Assembly (NCBI GenBank): GCA_964564785.1
Contig: CAZMCT010000038.1
Span: 1 to 28,794, forward strand
Source: CAZMCT01 sp964564785
Lineage (GTDB): Bacteria > Planctomycetota > Phycisphaerae > UBA1845 > Fen-1342
Direction: 5' to 3'
Length of the DNA stretch: 28,794 nt
The notes beneath the pieces are model-generated. The model was not told where the DNA came from, did not search any database, and saw only the letters and a program-made list of their open reading frames with translations. Of the stretch, positions 8,561 through 15,663 are shown piece by piece; the stretch's first letter is position 1; the number at the start of each line of letters is the position of its first letter. Both the position numbers and the translations under genes were made by a program.

Positions 8561-9343
8561 TCATTCCGCAGGCCCCGGTACGCCCTGCGTCTCCGCGGCA
8601 AACAGGACGCGGCGGCTCAAGACCTCTCCGCGTGTTCCGATCACCACATCGATCACCGGCACGCGGCAGCCGGCCAACTTCCGCGCCTCGAGCGCAGCCG
8701 TCAGGATCCCCGTGCAGCAGGGCACTTCCATGTGCGCCACCACGACCTCCGCCAGGTCGTTGAGGCTCATCATCTGCGCCAGCTTCTCGACGTACCCCCG
8801 CGTGTCGTCCAGCTTCGGGCAGGCAATCACCACCGCCCGGTCCCGCAGCAGGTCGCTGTGAAATCCGCCGTACGCGACCGGCACACAATCCGCGCAGATC
8901 AGCAGCCGCGCCCCCCGCAGGAGCGGCGCCCCGGGCGGCAGCAGCCGAAGCTGCACCGGCCAGTGCGTCAATTCTGACGCGGCCGGCGTTGCCGTCCGGT
9001 CTGCGTCCCGTTCCCGTGCGAGCGTGCGGAACTCTGAGAGCCGGCTGCCCGGACACCCGCCGCCACTTGCACCGGCCGCGCCACCCGGGCCGACGGCCGG
9101 TTTCATCGCCTGCTGCCGCGCCGCAACCGCGGCCGGGTCAAACTCATCGACCGTGCGCTTCTCCACCCGGATCGCCCCGCGCGGGCAGTGGCCGAGGCAC
9201 GCCCCCAGTCCGTCGCACAGCCGCTCGGCCACGAGCCGCGCCTTGCCGTTCACGATCTGGAGCGCGCCTTCGTGGCAGGCCGGCACGCACTGGCCGCAGC
9301 CGTCACACAGCTCCTCATCAATCAGCACGATATCGCGAATCAT
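8561..9343 (-). CDS. Ferredoxin-domain protein, likely electron partner of Hcp
   Basis: 260 aa from the ATG at 9343 (GAGGAG about 7 nt upstream). The N-terminal domain has one complete CxxCxxCxxxC [4Fe-4S] motif at residues 13-23. A second motif reads CDGLGACLGHC (43-53), in which the expected second Cys is Leu, so that cluster is probably [3Fe-4S] or absent. A Gly/Ala-rich linker leads to a C-terminal domain with conserved-looking Cys (CADC, ACPKLDD, PCC in HMEVPCCTG). The family is found beside hcp genes in anaerobes; the C-terminal function is not known to me. It is the first gene of the pair with hcp (103-nt spacing), and an FNR-type palindrome lies about 107 nt upstream of its start. Confidence 0.85.
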   Translation of the reverse strand: MIRDIVLIDEELCDGCGQCVPACHEGALQIVNGKARLVAERLCDGLGACLGHCPRGAIRVEKRTVDEFDPAAVAARQQAMKPAVGPGGAAGASGGGCPGSRLSEFRTLARERDADRTATPAASELTHWPVQLRLLPPGAPLLRGARLLICADCVPVAYGGFHSDLLRDRAVVIACPKLDDTRGYVEKLAQMMSLNDLAEVVVAHMEVPCCTGILTAALEARKLAGCRVPVIDVVIGTRGEVLSRRVLFAAETQGVPGPAE

Positions 9344-9449
9344 CACCGGCTCCTCGGGGCCCGGCTTCTTCAGCCGGACGCCACGCCCCGGCCGCATTCG
9401 ATGCCTTGCCGAAGAAGTACCAGTGTCGGACAATGCCCGGCCGCGTGCC

Positions 9450-9463
9450 TTGATATGGATCAA
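9450..9463. promoter_or_regulatory. FNR/DNR-type operator TTGATATGGATCAA
   Basis: A perfect inverted repeat TTGAT-N4-ATCAA, the consensus recognised by FNR and DNR-like regulators, lies in the divergent gap between the ferredoxin/hcp pair and the Crp/Fnr-family gene. The regulator next door has the matching E-xx-SR recognition residues. The most upstream ATG of the regulator (9455-9457) lies inside the box. The position suits control of the leftward hcp pair, the regulator itself, or both. Confidence 0.75.
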
Positions 9464-10195
9464 ACGTGGTTCCGTTTTTTGTCAGAGCATGAGGCCGTGG
9501 CTGAGCAGAGCGTCGCCGAGATAATACGTAAGTGTTTATTGTTCAGAGGCTTGGACGAAGAAAGCCTTGCGCGGCTGGTCCGGATTGGTCGATTGGTCCG
9601 GCTGGCGCGCGGGGCGCGTATTTTTTCGCAGGGCGACGAATGCCCAGGGGTCTATTGTGTCGGGAGCGGTCTCGTACGAGTTTACAAGATCGCCCCCAAC
9701 GGCAAGGAGCATGTCCTGCACTTGGCCGGCCCGGGAACCACATTTGCTGAAGTAGCTGTCATTTCGGGGTTTGAGGCGCCCGCCCACGCCGAAGCCGCCG
9801 AGGACACCACCTGCGTCCTTCTCTCGGCATCCGAGTTCCGGAGGGGGCTCGATGCGAGCCATGCGCTGTGCCGCCAGATCCTCGCCGGCATGGGCATCTG
9901 GGTCCGGCAGCTCGTGGGCCTGCTCGAAGATGTTGTGCTCCGCGATGCCATCGGCCGCGTCGCCGGCTACCTTGTCCGCACCGGCCCGCCTGACTCCCAG
10001 CCCTTCACCCTCGCGGCGCTCAAGAAGGACCTCGCCAGCCATCTGAACCTGACCAGTGAGACGCTCTCGCGCACGCTCCGGCGACTCGCCGACCTCGCGC
10101 TGATCGAGTTGCCCGATAGCCAGCGGGTGCGCATCCTGAATCGGCCGGCGCTCGACGACATCGCCGCCGGCCTCCTGCCGGGCGAGTTTGACTGA
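9455..10195 (+). CDS. Crp/Fnr-family transcriptional regulator
   Basis: 246 aa from the ATG at 9455, or 232 aa from a GTG at 9497. Neither has a strong ribosome site, and the ATG lies inside an FNR-type operator, so the GTG may be the true start. A cyclic-nucleotide-type sensory barrel (about residues 28-135) is followed by a dimerisation helix and a C-terminal winged helix. The recognition helix reads SETLSRTLRRL, with E202, S205 and R206 in the E-xx-SR arrangement of FNR, which reads TTGAT half-sites. The N-terminal Cys cluster of true FNR is absent (only C27 near the start), so direct [4Fe-4S] oxygen sensing is unlikely. DNR/HcpR-like NO sensing is a reasonable guess from the divergent hcp pair. 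Probably controls the ferredoxin-hcp genes and itself. Confidence 0.9.
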   Translation: MDQTWFRFLSEHEAVAEQSVAEIIRKCLLFRGLDEESLARLVRIGRLVRLARGARIFSQGDECPGVYCVGSGLVRVYKIAPNGKEHVLHLAGPGTTFAEVAVISGFEAPAHAEAAEDTTCVLLSASEFRRGLDASHALCRQILAGMGIWVRQLVGLLEDVVLRDAIGRVAGYLVRTGPPDSQPFTLAALKKDLASHLNLTSETLSRTLRRLADLALIELPDSQRVRILNRPALDDIAAGLLPGEFD

Positions 10196-10213
10196 CAAGT
10201 CCGAGGACCGCCC

Positions 10214-10885
10214 ATGCCGCGGCACATGCTCATCACGGCCGGCCCCACCTGGGAACCGATCGACGCCGTCCGGTATCTCGCGAACCGGTCCAGCGGCCGG
10301 CTGGGAATCCACGTGGCCGAAGCCGCCCACGTTGCCGGCTGGGAAGTCACGCTGCTGCTCGGTGCCGGCGCCACCGCGCCGCCACCGGCGGCCCGCGCCG
10401 GTCCTGAGGCCAACCTTCGCACGCTGCGGTTCGAATCCACGGCCGACCTCGAGCGATTGCTGGCGGAACACTTCCCCACCTGCGATGTGCTGGTGATGGC
10501 CGCCGCGGTCTCCGACTATCGGCCGCGTGCGCCCTCGCCCGGGAAATGGCTGCGGGGCGCTGCGCGACTGGTGCTGGAACTCGAGCCGACACCCGACCTC
10601 GTTGCGGCCTGTGCCGCGCGTCGGCGACCCGAGCAGCTCATCATCGGGTTCGCCCTCGAGGAGCCCGCCGTGCTTGCCGCCCGTGCCCGCGAGAAGCTGG
10701 CCCAGAAGGGGCTCGACGCGATCGTCGCCAACCCGCTCGAGACGATGGGCGCCGAACGCATCCGCGCCACCCTCTACACCGCCACCGCCGAGACGATCCG
10801 TCCGCCGGCCGCGGAGCTCACCAAACACGAGTTCGCCGCCTGGCTCGTCGGATGGATTGACGAACGTCTCCGGCGGCGAGCCTGA
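10214..10885 (+). CDS. coaB: Phosphopantothenate-cysteine ligase, stand-alone CoaB domain
   Basis: 223 aa, the DNA/pantothenate-metabolism flavoprotein C-terminal domain. CoaB joins 4'-phosphopantothenate to cysteine in coenzyme A synthesis in the cytoplasm. Visible signatures are ITAGPTWEPIDAVRYL near the N-terminus, NRSSGRLG (nucleotide-binding loop), MAAAVSDYRP at about 96-105 (the conserved A-A-V-S-D-Y/F) and KLAQKGLDAIVAN near 160. In most bacteria this domain is fused behind CoaC (decarboxylase, about 400 aa in total); here there is no CoaC part, so the decarboxylase must be encoded elsewhere. GAGG lies 7 nt before the ATG. The gene follows the Crp/Fnr gene by 18 nt on the same strand and may share its transcript. 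Confidence 0.9.
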   Translation: MPRHMLITAGPTWEPIDAVRYLANRSSGRLGIHVAEAAHVAGWEVTLLLGAGATAPPPAARAGPEANLRTLRFESTADLERLLAEHFPTCDVLVMAAAVSDYRPRAPSPGKWLRGAARLVLELEPTPDLVAACAARRRPEQLIIGFALEEPAVLAARAREKLAQKGLDAIVANPLETMGAERIRATLYTATAETIRPPAAELTKHEFAAWLVGWIDERLRRRA

Positions 10886-10925
10886 AGCGATGTTCCGCGC
10901 GTACAGGCCGCCGCGCCTTCGGGCG

Positions 10926-10949
10926 GCTGCGGGCGACGACGACCGCAGC
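10926..10949. other. Inverted repeat in the convergent intergenic stretch 10886-11193
   Basis: The 308-nt space between the convergent coaB and receiver genes holds no recognisable gene. It contains a 7-bp perfect stem GCTGCGG/CCGCAGC with a 10-nt loop, about 40 nt after coaB. There is no T-run, so it is not a classical intrinsic terminator. It may act in factor-dependent termination or be chance in GC-rich DNA. Confidence 0.25.
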
Positions 10950-11193
10950 GGTCCGCGCATGCACCGACTCCACGGCATCGCGGCACACGCGTGCGTTGAG
11001 GTGCGCTGCGAGTTGCCGCGTCGTGAGAGGTTGCAATCTGACGCGGGCACGCGTCCCGGCCGTGAGCGCTCGTGCGATTCGGGGGCTGGACAGACAGGGC
11101 ACCGGCTCGCGCCCACGCCGACCGTGCGAGTTCCTGCGCAGCACCGAGCGTGGTCGCCGTGCCGAGCGCGCGGGCTGGGTCGGGGGATCCGGC

Positions 11194-11613
11194 TCACGTG
11201 CCCGGCCGCGCCGACTGCTGCGCGAGAACCCAGCTCACAGCCTCGCGCAGGGTGGCGGCATCGAACGGCTTCTCCAGGAACATGTCGGGCGACATCGCGT
11301 CGGGACACACTTCGCGGCCGTATTCCATGCCGATCGATTGGCCGATCGCGGACATGAGAATGAGCGGAATGCGTTTCAGCTTGTCATCCCGCCGCAGCTC
11401 GCAAGCCACCTGTAGCCCCTCGGAGGGATGCGTGAGCATGATGTCCAAGAGCACCATGTCCGGGGGGTCGCGTCGGATAGCTTGCAACCCCGCCTGGCCG
11501 GTCTGATAGCAGGTCACCGTGTAACGAAGCGGTTCGAGGATCATCTGTACGGCGAGGTGGATATCCAAGTCATCGTCGATAAGCACGATCCGGGCGGGGC
11601 TCCGAGCGTTCAT
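11194..11613 (-). CDS. Stand-alone response-regulator receiver protein
   Basis: 139 aa from the ATG at 11613 (GGAGG about 9 nt upstream); the longer upstream reading has no receiver sequence and runs across the preceding gene. A single CheY-like domain: acidic pocket D13-D15 in VLIDDDLD, phospho-acceptor D57 in MVLLDIML, LMSA for the Ser/Thr switch position and the conserved Lys in LEKPFD near the C-terminus. There is no output domain, so it must act by protein contact. It is the last gene of the hydrogenase train, 23 nt after the cyclic-nucleotide-type sensor gene. No histidine kinase is in the window. A link to hydrogenase control is inferred only from position. Confidence 0.9.
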   Translation of the reverse strand: MNARSPARIVLIDDDLDIHLAVQMILEPLRYTVTCYQTGQAGLQAIRRDPPDMVLLDIMLTHPSEGLQVACELRRDDKLKRIPLILMSAIGQSIGMEYGREVCPDAMSPDMFLEKPFDAATLREAVSWVLAQQSARPGT

Positions 11614-11636
11614 GCAGGTCCGCCTCCGGGTGCGGC

Positions 11637-12083
11637 CTATCCCCCTGCCGCCAGCTGGACGAGCGCACCTTGCAGGCGGCGGCTCAGCGTAGCGGCTAGC
11701 TCCTTGAGCAGATGATACCCCAACGTGTGGTCCTGCTCGCACAAACTGCGAATGGCCGGCCCGTCGATCCGCACGACCCGGCCGGGCGCCCGGGGAATCG
11801 CGGTCGCCGTGCAGCGGTACGGTTCGACCAGCGATGACCAACCGATCAGGTCGCCCGCGACGACGGTGTCCACGACGCGGCCCTCGTCAACGTGGTGCTG
11901 GTAGACGATGTCAACTTCTCCCGCGCGGAGGATGTAGAGGGCTTGCGCCGTTTCGCCTTCCTTGAACAGCGGCTGACCGGCCGGAAACGTGCGCTCTTCG
12001 GTGATGGCCGCCACGGCCTTGAGGCTCTCGGGTTTTACGCCGGCGAAATAGGGGAAAGAGCGCAGGACCTCGATCGAGACCAT
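11637..12083 (-). CDS. Cyclic-nucleotide-binding-domain protein without DNA-binding domain
   Basis: 148 aa. A CAP_ED-type beta-barrel covers most of the chain (FPYFAGVKPESL, then FPAGQPLFKEGE, YILRAGEVDIVY, VVAGDLIGWSSLV and a C-terminal helix). It ends before any helix-turn-helix, so it is not a transcription factor by itself. The phosphate-binding cassette is only partly conserved (AGDLIGWSSLVEPYRCTA), so the ligand is uncertain. GGAG lies 9 nt before the ATG, and the gene starts 4 nt after the maturation protease stop. Similar barrel-only proteins are found beside group 3 hydrogenase genes in other bacteria. It may modulate the hydrogenase-Hdr complex; that is inference. Confidence 0.85.
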   Translation of the reverse strand: MVSIEVLRSFPYFAGVKPESLKAVAAITEERTFPAGQPLFKEGETAQALYILRAGEVDIVYQHHVDEGRVVDTVVAGDLIGWSSLVEPYRCTATAIPRAPGRVVRIDGPAIRSLCEQDHTLGYHLLKELAATLSRRLQGALVQLAAGG

Positions 12084-12087
12084 GATG

Positions 12088-12618
12088 CTATCTCCACTGG
12101 GTCAACAGGGATTGCACCAGTTCGGCGGCGCGGGGGATGCCGGCGGCCACGACGGGCGTACACGCTTCGCCGAACGCATCCACTTCTGCGGCCTCGATGG
12201 CGACGATGCGAATGTCGCCGGGTTCCGGCAGGCGGAAGCCGGCGTGTCGCCCGACCCCCAGGGCGGTCCACAGGTCCACGTCGTGGGCGGAATTGCCGTG
12301 CCGGGTGGGCGGGGCGTCTGCCGCCAGAACCGTGACGGTGCCGGGGGGTGCCCCGGTGCGCTGGGCGTCGATGAGGATGGCGCGGTCGTAGCCGACGAGC
12401 CGCTCCATCAGGCGCAAGCCGCCACAGTAGTCCTCCGCCAGCTCCAGGCCGGGCCGGCCCGCGAGCACGGGCCTCAATCGGGCGACGACGCGCAGGCCGA
12501 CGCCGTCGTCCGTCAAGAGCGGATTGCCCAGCCCGATTATGACGGTTCGCGGCGTTTCGCTGGCCGCGAGATTTCCTGCGGACCGCGCTGCACGAGTTGG
12601 AGTTCGCACCGTTGTCAT
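12088..12618 (-). CDS. Hydrogenase maturation protease
   Basis: 176 aa, HyaD/HybD/HoxW family. These nickel-dependent endopeptidases cut the C-terminal tail off the [NiFe] large subunit after nickel insertion. The family opening IIGLGNPLLTDDGVG is present, with the acidic Ni-sensing position in LTDDG. A second conserved stretch AILIDAQ follows, and SAHDVDL carries the conserved His. About 20 residues precede the conserved core, more than usual, so the true start could be slightly downstream. The ATG lies 3 nt after the large-subunit stop, which fits its likely substrate. That subunit has an unprocessed tail of about 32 residues after its last Ni ligands. Confidence 0.93.
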   Translation of the reverse strand: MTTVRTPTRAARSAGNLAASETPRTVIIGLGNPLLTDDGVGLRVVARLRPVLAGRPGLELAEDYCGGLRLMERLVGYDRAILIDAQRTGAPPGTVTVLAADAPPTRHGNSAHDVDLWTALGVGRHAGFRLPEPGDIRIVAIEAAEVDAFGEACTPVVAAGIPRAAELVQSLLTQWR

Positions 12619-12621
12619 GTC

Positions 12622-14109
12622 TTACCCACGACCGGGCCGGTCCTCCCGGCAAATCGTCTGGAGCACCTGGCCATCGGGCGCTCGCAGGACGACTGTCAGC
12701 GGCATTCGGCCCGGCAGGTAGTGGGTTGCACAGCCGAAGCACGGATCGTAGGCCCGGAACGCCATCTCGATCTTGTTGAGCAGGCCCTCGGTGACCGTCG
12801 TGCCCTTGCGGATGAGCGCCTTGGCCGCCTGCTTGACCGACAGACTGATCGGGGCGTTATTGTTCGTGGTGCCGACGATCAGATTGACGCGCGTCAGCAC
12901 GCCGCGGTCGTCGGTCCAGTAGTGGTGCGTGAGGGTGCCGCGCGGGGCCTCGACGCAGCCGACCCCCTCGTCGGGCGTGGCGGTCGGCAGCACGCGGTAT
13001 TCCGTGCCGGTGATTTCAGGGTCCGTGGCCAGCTCGACCCAGCGTTCCGCGGCGTAGAGCAACTCGACCAGCCGCGCCCAGTGGGTGGCCAGGGTGTGGT
13101 TCACCGGCTTGCCGCCGAGCGTGTCATACAATCGCTCGTATTCCTTCTGGGCCAGCGGAGTAGCCAGGCCGTCGGCCGCGTTCAGCCGGGAGAGCGGGGT
13201 CGCTTTATACAGGCCGGACTCCTCGCCGTCGACCAAGCCCTTCCAGCCGATTTTCTTGAGGTACGGGAATTTCAGGTAGGACCAGGGTTCGACGTGCTCG
13301 GCGATGTACTCGCGGTAGTCCTTCGGGGGGTACTTGGCGTGTTCCCGGCCGTCCGGACCCGTGATCCGGATTTGGCCGTCGTAGAAGTTCACGCGATTGT
13401 GCGCATCGACCGTGCCCATGTTGTATGTGCGGTGCGTGTACACGTCGCTGGTGATGAGCTGCACGTACTGCGTGTTGCCCAGGACGATGTCGCTGAAGAG
13501 CTGTAACGAGAACTTCGCGAACTCGATGGCGTCGCGTCCCAGGGCCTCGATCTCCTTGCGCTGCTCCTCGGTGATGCCGCGACTGACGCCGCCGGGCAGG
13601 CCCCAGTTGGGGTGCACCTTCCGGCCGCCGATCATCTCGATGAGGTGATGCCCGTCGCGGCGCATCTTGAGGACCTTGCCGGCGATCTCCATTCCGACCT
13701 TTTGGATGACGCCCAGGATGTTGCGCTGCTCCGGGGGGGCGTCGGGGCCCAGGACGAAGTCGGGTCCGCCGAGCGCGTAGAAGTGCGTGGTATGGTCCGT
13801 CGCGAAGAAGATGCAATAGAACATCTCGCGTAGCTTCTTCGCCGTGGGCGGCGGGTCGACGTGGAAGAGGGCGTCCAGGGCCTTGGTGCCGGCGATATGG
13901 TGCGCTTCCGGGCAGACGCCGCAGATGCGCGCGGTCAGGTTGGGCATGTCCTCGGCGAGTCGGCCGATGCAGAAGCGCTCGAAACCTCGTAGTTCGGGAA
14001 TCTGGAGGTACGCCTCGGCCACATCGCCTTTGGGGGTCAGGAAGATGTCGATCTTGCCGTGACCCTCGAGCCGCGTGATCGGGTCAATGCTGATGCGCTG
14101 GGTTGTCAT
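12622..14109 (-). CDS. mvhA: [NiFe] hydrogenase large subunit, group 3c (MvhA-like)
   Basis: 495 aa, catalytic subunit of a cytoplasmic H2-oxidising or H2-evolving enzyme. The L1 motif RICGVC (C63, C66) and the L2 motif DPCFGCATH (C457, C460, H463) provide the four Cys ligands of the Ni-Fe site. The open frame continues 32 residues past H463, so the precursor needs C-terminal processing; the protease is the next gene. IDPITRLEGHGK near the N-terminus is also typical. AAGGAG lies 8-9 nt before the ATG. It follows the small subunit by 36 nt. With MvhD- and HdrA-like neighbours this is the Mvh/Hdr type, which feeds electrons from H2 to HdrA. The L2 sequence has Phe-Gly where Leu-Ser is usual, a mild variation. 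Confidence 0.96.
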   Translation of the reverse strand: MTTQRISIDPITRLEGHGKIDIFLTPKGDVAEAYLQIPELRGFERFCIGRLAEDMPNLTARICGVCPEAHHIAGTKALDALFHVDPPPTAKKLREMFYCIFFATDHTTHFYALGGPDFVLGPDAPPEQRNILGVIQKVGMEIAGKVLKMRRDGHHLIEMIGGRKVHPNWGLPGGVSRGITEEQRKEIEALGRDAIEFAKFSLQLFSDIVLGNTQYVQLITSDVYTHRTYNMGTVDAHNRVNFYDGQIRITGPDGREHAKYPPKDYREYIAEHVEPWSYLKFPYLKKIGWKGLVDGEESGLYKATPLSRLNAADGLATPLAQKEYERLYDTLGGKPVNHTLATHWARLVELLYAAERWVELATDPEITGTEYRVLPTATPDEGVGCVEAPRGTLTHHYWTDDRGVLTRVNLIVGTTNNNAPISLSVKQAAKALIRKGTTVTEGLLNKIEMAFRAYDPCFGCATHYLPGRMPLTVVLRAPDGQVLQTICREDRPGRG

Positions 14110-14145
14110 CGGCGACTGCTCCTTTGGAAACGGAACGCGGGCCGC

Positions 14146-15159
14146 CTAGGCCTGCGCGACCGGTCTGGGCAACGGCAATTCATGACGCTCGGCGTCGGGC
14201 ACCAGGGCGGCCCGCCGCAAGAGACTGTGCGCCAGACTGAACCGATAGAACGTGCCCACGGGGTCCGGGATCCCCTCGCAGATGATGCGCTCGATCTCAT
14301 CCGGGTCCTGCGCATCGATCACGGACGCCAGGGCCGTCATCAGGCGTCCCCCGAAGTCCGTGACACCCGCATTGGGTCCGTAACAGCCGATGCAGGGCGA
14401 GTTCACCCGCGGGCAGCGCGCGCCGCAGCCCGCCCGGGTCGCCGGCCCGCAGCACAGCAGCCCCTGCTCGAGGAGGCACGTCTCAGCGTCGGGAACGATC
14501 TGCCACGTGCGCTTGAAAGCCTTGATCTTCTTTTCGCTCCGCGTGCGCGGGCATTCGTCGCAGCAAGTCGTCGTCGCCCCGATGACCGAGCCGGCCGGCG
14601 GCAGGGTACCCTCGCGGATGGCCACCACCGCATCCCAGATGCGGTCGGCCTCCGGCGGGCAGCCGGGCAGGTAGTAGTCGACCGGCACCGTCTGGGCCAG
14701 GGTGTGCACCGTGTCGTAGAAAACCGGCAGCGAGAGGTGGTGCCCGTTGGCCTGGACTTGCGGCAGTGGAATCACGCGGCCGGAGTTGTCCGTCGAGGCA
14801 CTGTCACAGTAGACCGTCTCGAAGATTTCCTGGCGGTTGGTCAGGTTCGCCAGGCCGGGGATGCAGCCCTCGGTCGCACAGGAGCCGAAAGCCACCAGAA
14901 TCCTCGATTTCTTCCGGAGCAATTTGGCCATGTATTCCTGTTCGCTGGTGCGGACGCTGCCGTTGAAGAGGCAGACGTCGACGTATTGATCGGGCCAGCT
15001 CTCGACTTCGCGCACCTTGGTGTCCATGATGCAGGGACACAGGACGATGTCGAAGGCGCCCGCGACATCGAGGATCTTCTCGTTCAGCGCGAGGATCGAG
15101 ATCTCGCACCCGCCGCATGAGGCCGCCCAGTAGATCGCCAGCTTGCCCTTCCCGCTCAT
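14146..15159 (-). CDS. mvhG: [NiFe] hydrogenase small subunit, group 3c (MvhG-like)
   Basis: 337 aa, electron-transfer subunit that relays electrons between the Ni-Fe site and MvhD. There is no Tat signal, so it is cytoplasmic. The proximal-cluster ligands are visible in WAASCGGCEIS (C15, C18), FGSCATEGC (C94) and LPGCPPEAD. The C-terminal part is rich in Cys (CCDECP, LLCCGPATRAGCGARC, SPCIGCYGP) for the medial and distal clusters. Its ATG overlaps the mvhD stop by 4 nt (ATGA), showing translational coupling. Length fits the MvhG family (about 300) with a short C-terminal addition of low complexity. Confidence 0.95.
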   Translation of the reverse strand: MSGKGKLAIYWAASCGGCEISILALNEKILDVAGAFDIVLCPCIMDTKVREVESWPDQYVDVCLFNGSVRTSEQEYMAKLLRKKSRILVAFGSCATEGCIPGLANLTNRQEIFETVYCDSASTDNSGRVIPLPQVQANGHHLSLPVFYDTVHTLAQTVPVDYYLPGCPPEADRIWDAVVAIREGTLPPAGSVIGATTTCCDECPRTRSEKKIKAFKRTWQIVPDAETCLLEQGLLCCGPATRAGCGARCPRVNSPCIGCYGPNAGVTDFGGRLMTALASVIDAQDPDEIERIICEGIPDPVGTFYRFSLAHSLLRRAALVPDAERHELPLPRPVAQA

Positions 15160-15653
15160 CGCCCGACCTCCATGGCCGCCTGGTGCTCGAGCAGGATCTT
15201 CTCCACGTCATCCAGGTGGCTGTGCTCCTCGGACCAGTTCGCCGACCAGTTCAGCGGGCCGAGAGTCCGAATGTCCTCGACCATGGCATCGATCGACTCG
15301 GCGAGCCGCGAGGCCTCCGCGGCCGACGCCCACACCAGCCTGACCCGGCGCTCGCTGATCCCCAGCGCTCGCAGCGTGTGCCGCAGCATGACAAAGCGCC
15401 GCAGGGTCTTGTAGTTCTGTTCGATGTAGTGGCACTCGCCGGGGTGACAGCCGGCGATCAGGACGCCGTCGGCGCCGAGCGACAGGGCCTTGAGCACGAA
15501 CGAGGGATCGACGCGGCCGCTGCACATCAGGCGGACGACGCGCACGTTGGGCGCGTGCTTGATGCGGGCCGTACCGGCTCCGTCGGCCGCGCGGTACGAA
15601 CACCAGTTGCAGAAGAAGCCGACGATCTTCGGTTCGTAGATTTCGCGCTGCAT
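15156..15653 (-). CDS. mvhD: MvhD-like [2Fe-2S] protein, hydrogenase-HdrA connector
   Basis: 165 aa from the ATG at 15653. In the methanogen complex MvhD carries a [2Fe-2S] cluster and hands electrons from the hydrogenase small subunit to HdrA. Conserved Cys: FFCNWCSY (C15, C18), RLMCSGR (C44), IAGCHPGECHY (C69, C74). The expected spacing is present. The ribosome site TAGGAGT includes the HdrA stop codon, so the two genes are tightly coupled, and the downstream mvhG start overlaps its stop. The C-terminal half is helical and typical of the family. Confidence 0.95.
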   Translation of the reverse strand: MQREIYEPKIVGFFCNWCSYRAADGAGTARIKHAPNVRVVRLMCSGRVDPSFVLKALSLGADGVLIAGCHPGECHYIEQNYKTLRRFVMLRHTLRALGISERRVRLVWASAAEASRLAESIDAMVEDIRTLGPLNWSANWSEEHSHLDDVEKILLEHQAAMEVGR

Positions 15654-15663
15654 CGTGTGACTC

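Noticed and set aside
11614..11841. N-terminal extension of the receiver protein
   Set aside because: The extra 76 residues are antisense-like, cross the preceding gene and lack receiver features; the ATG at 11613 has a good ribosome site.
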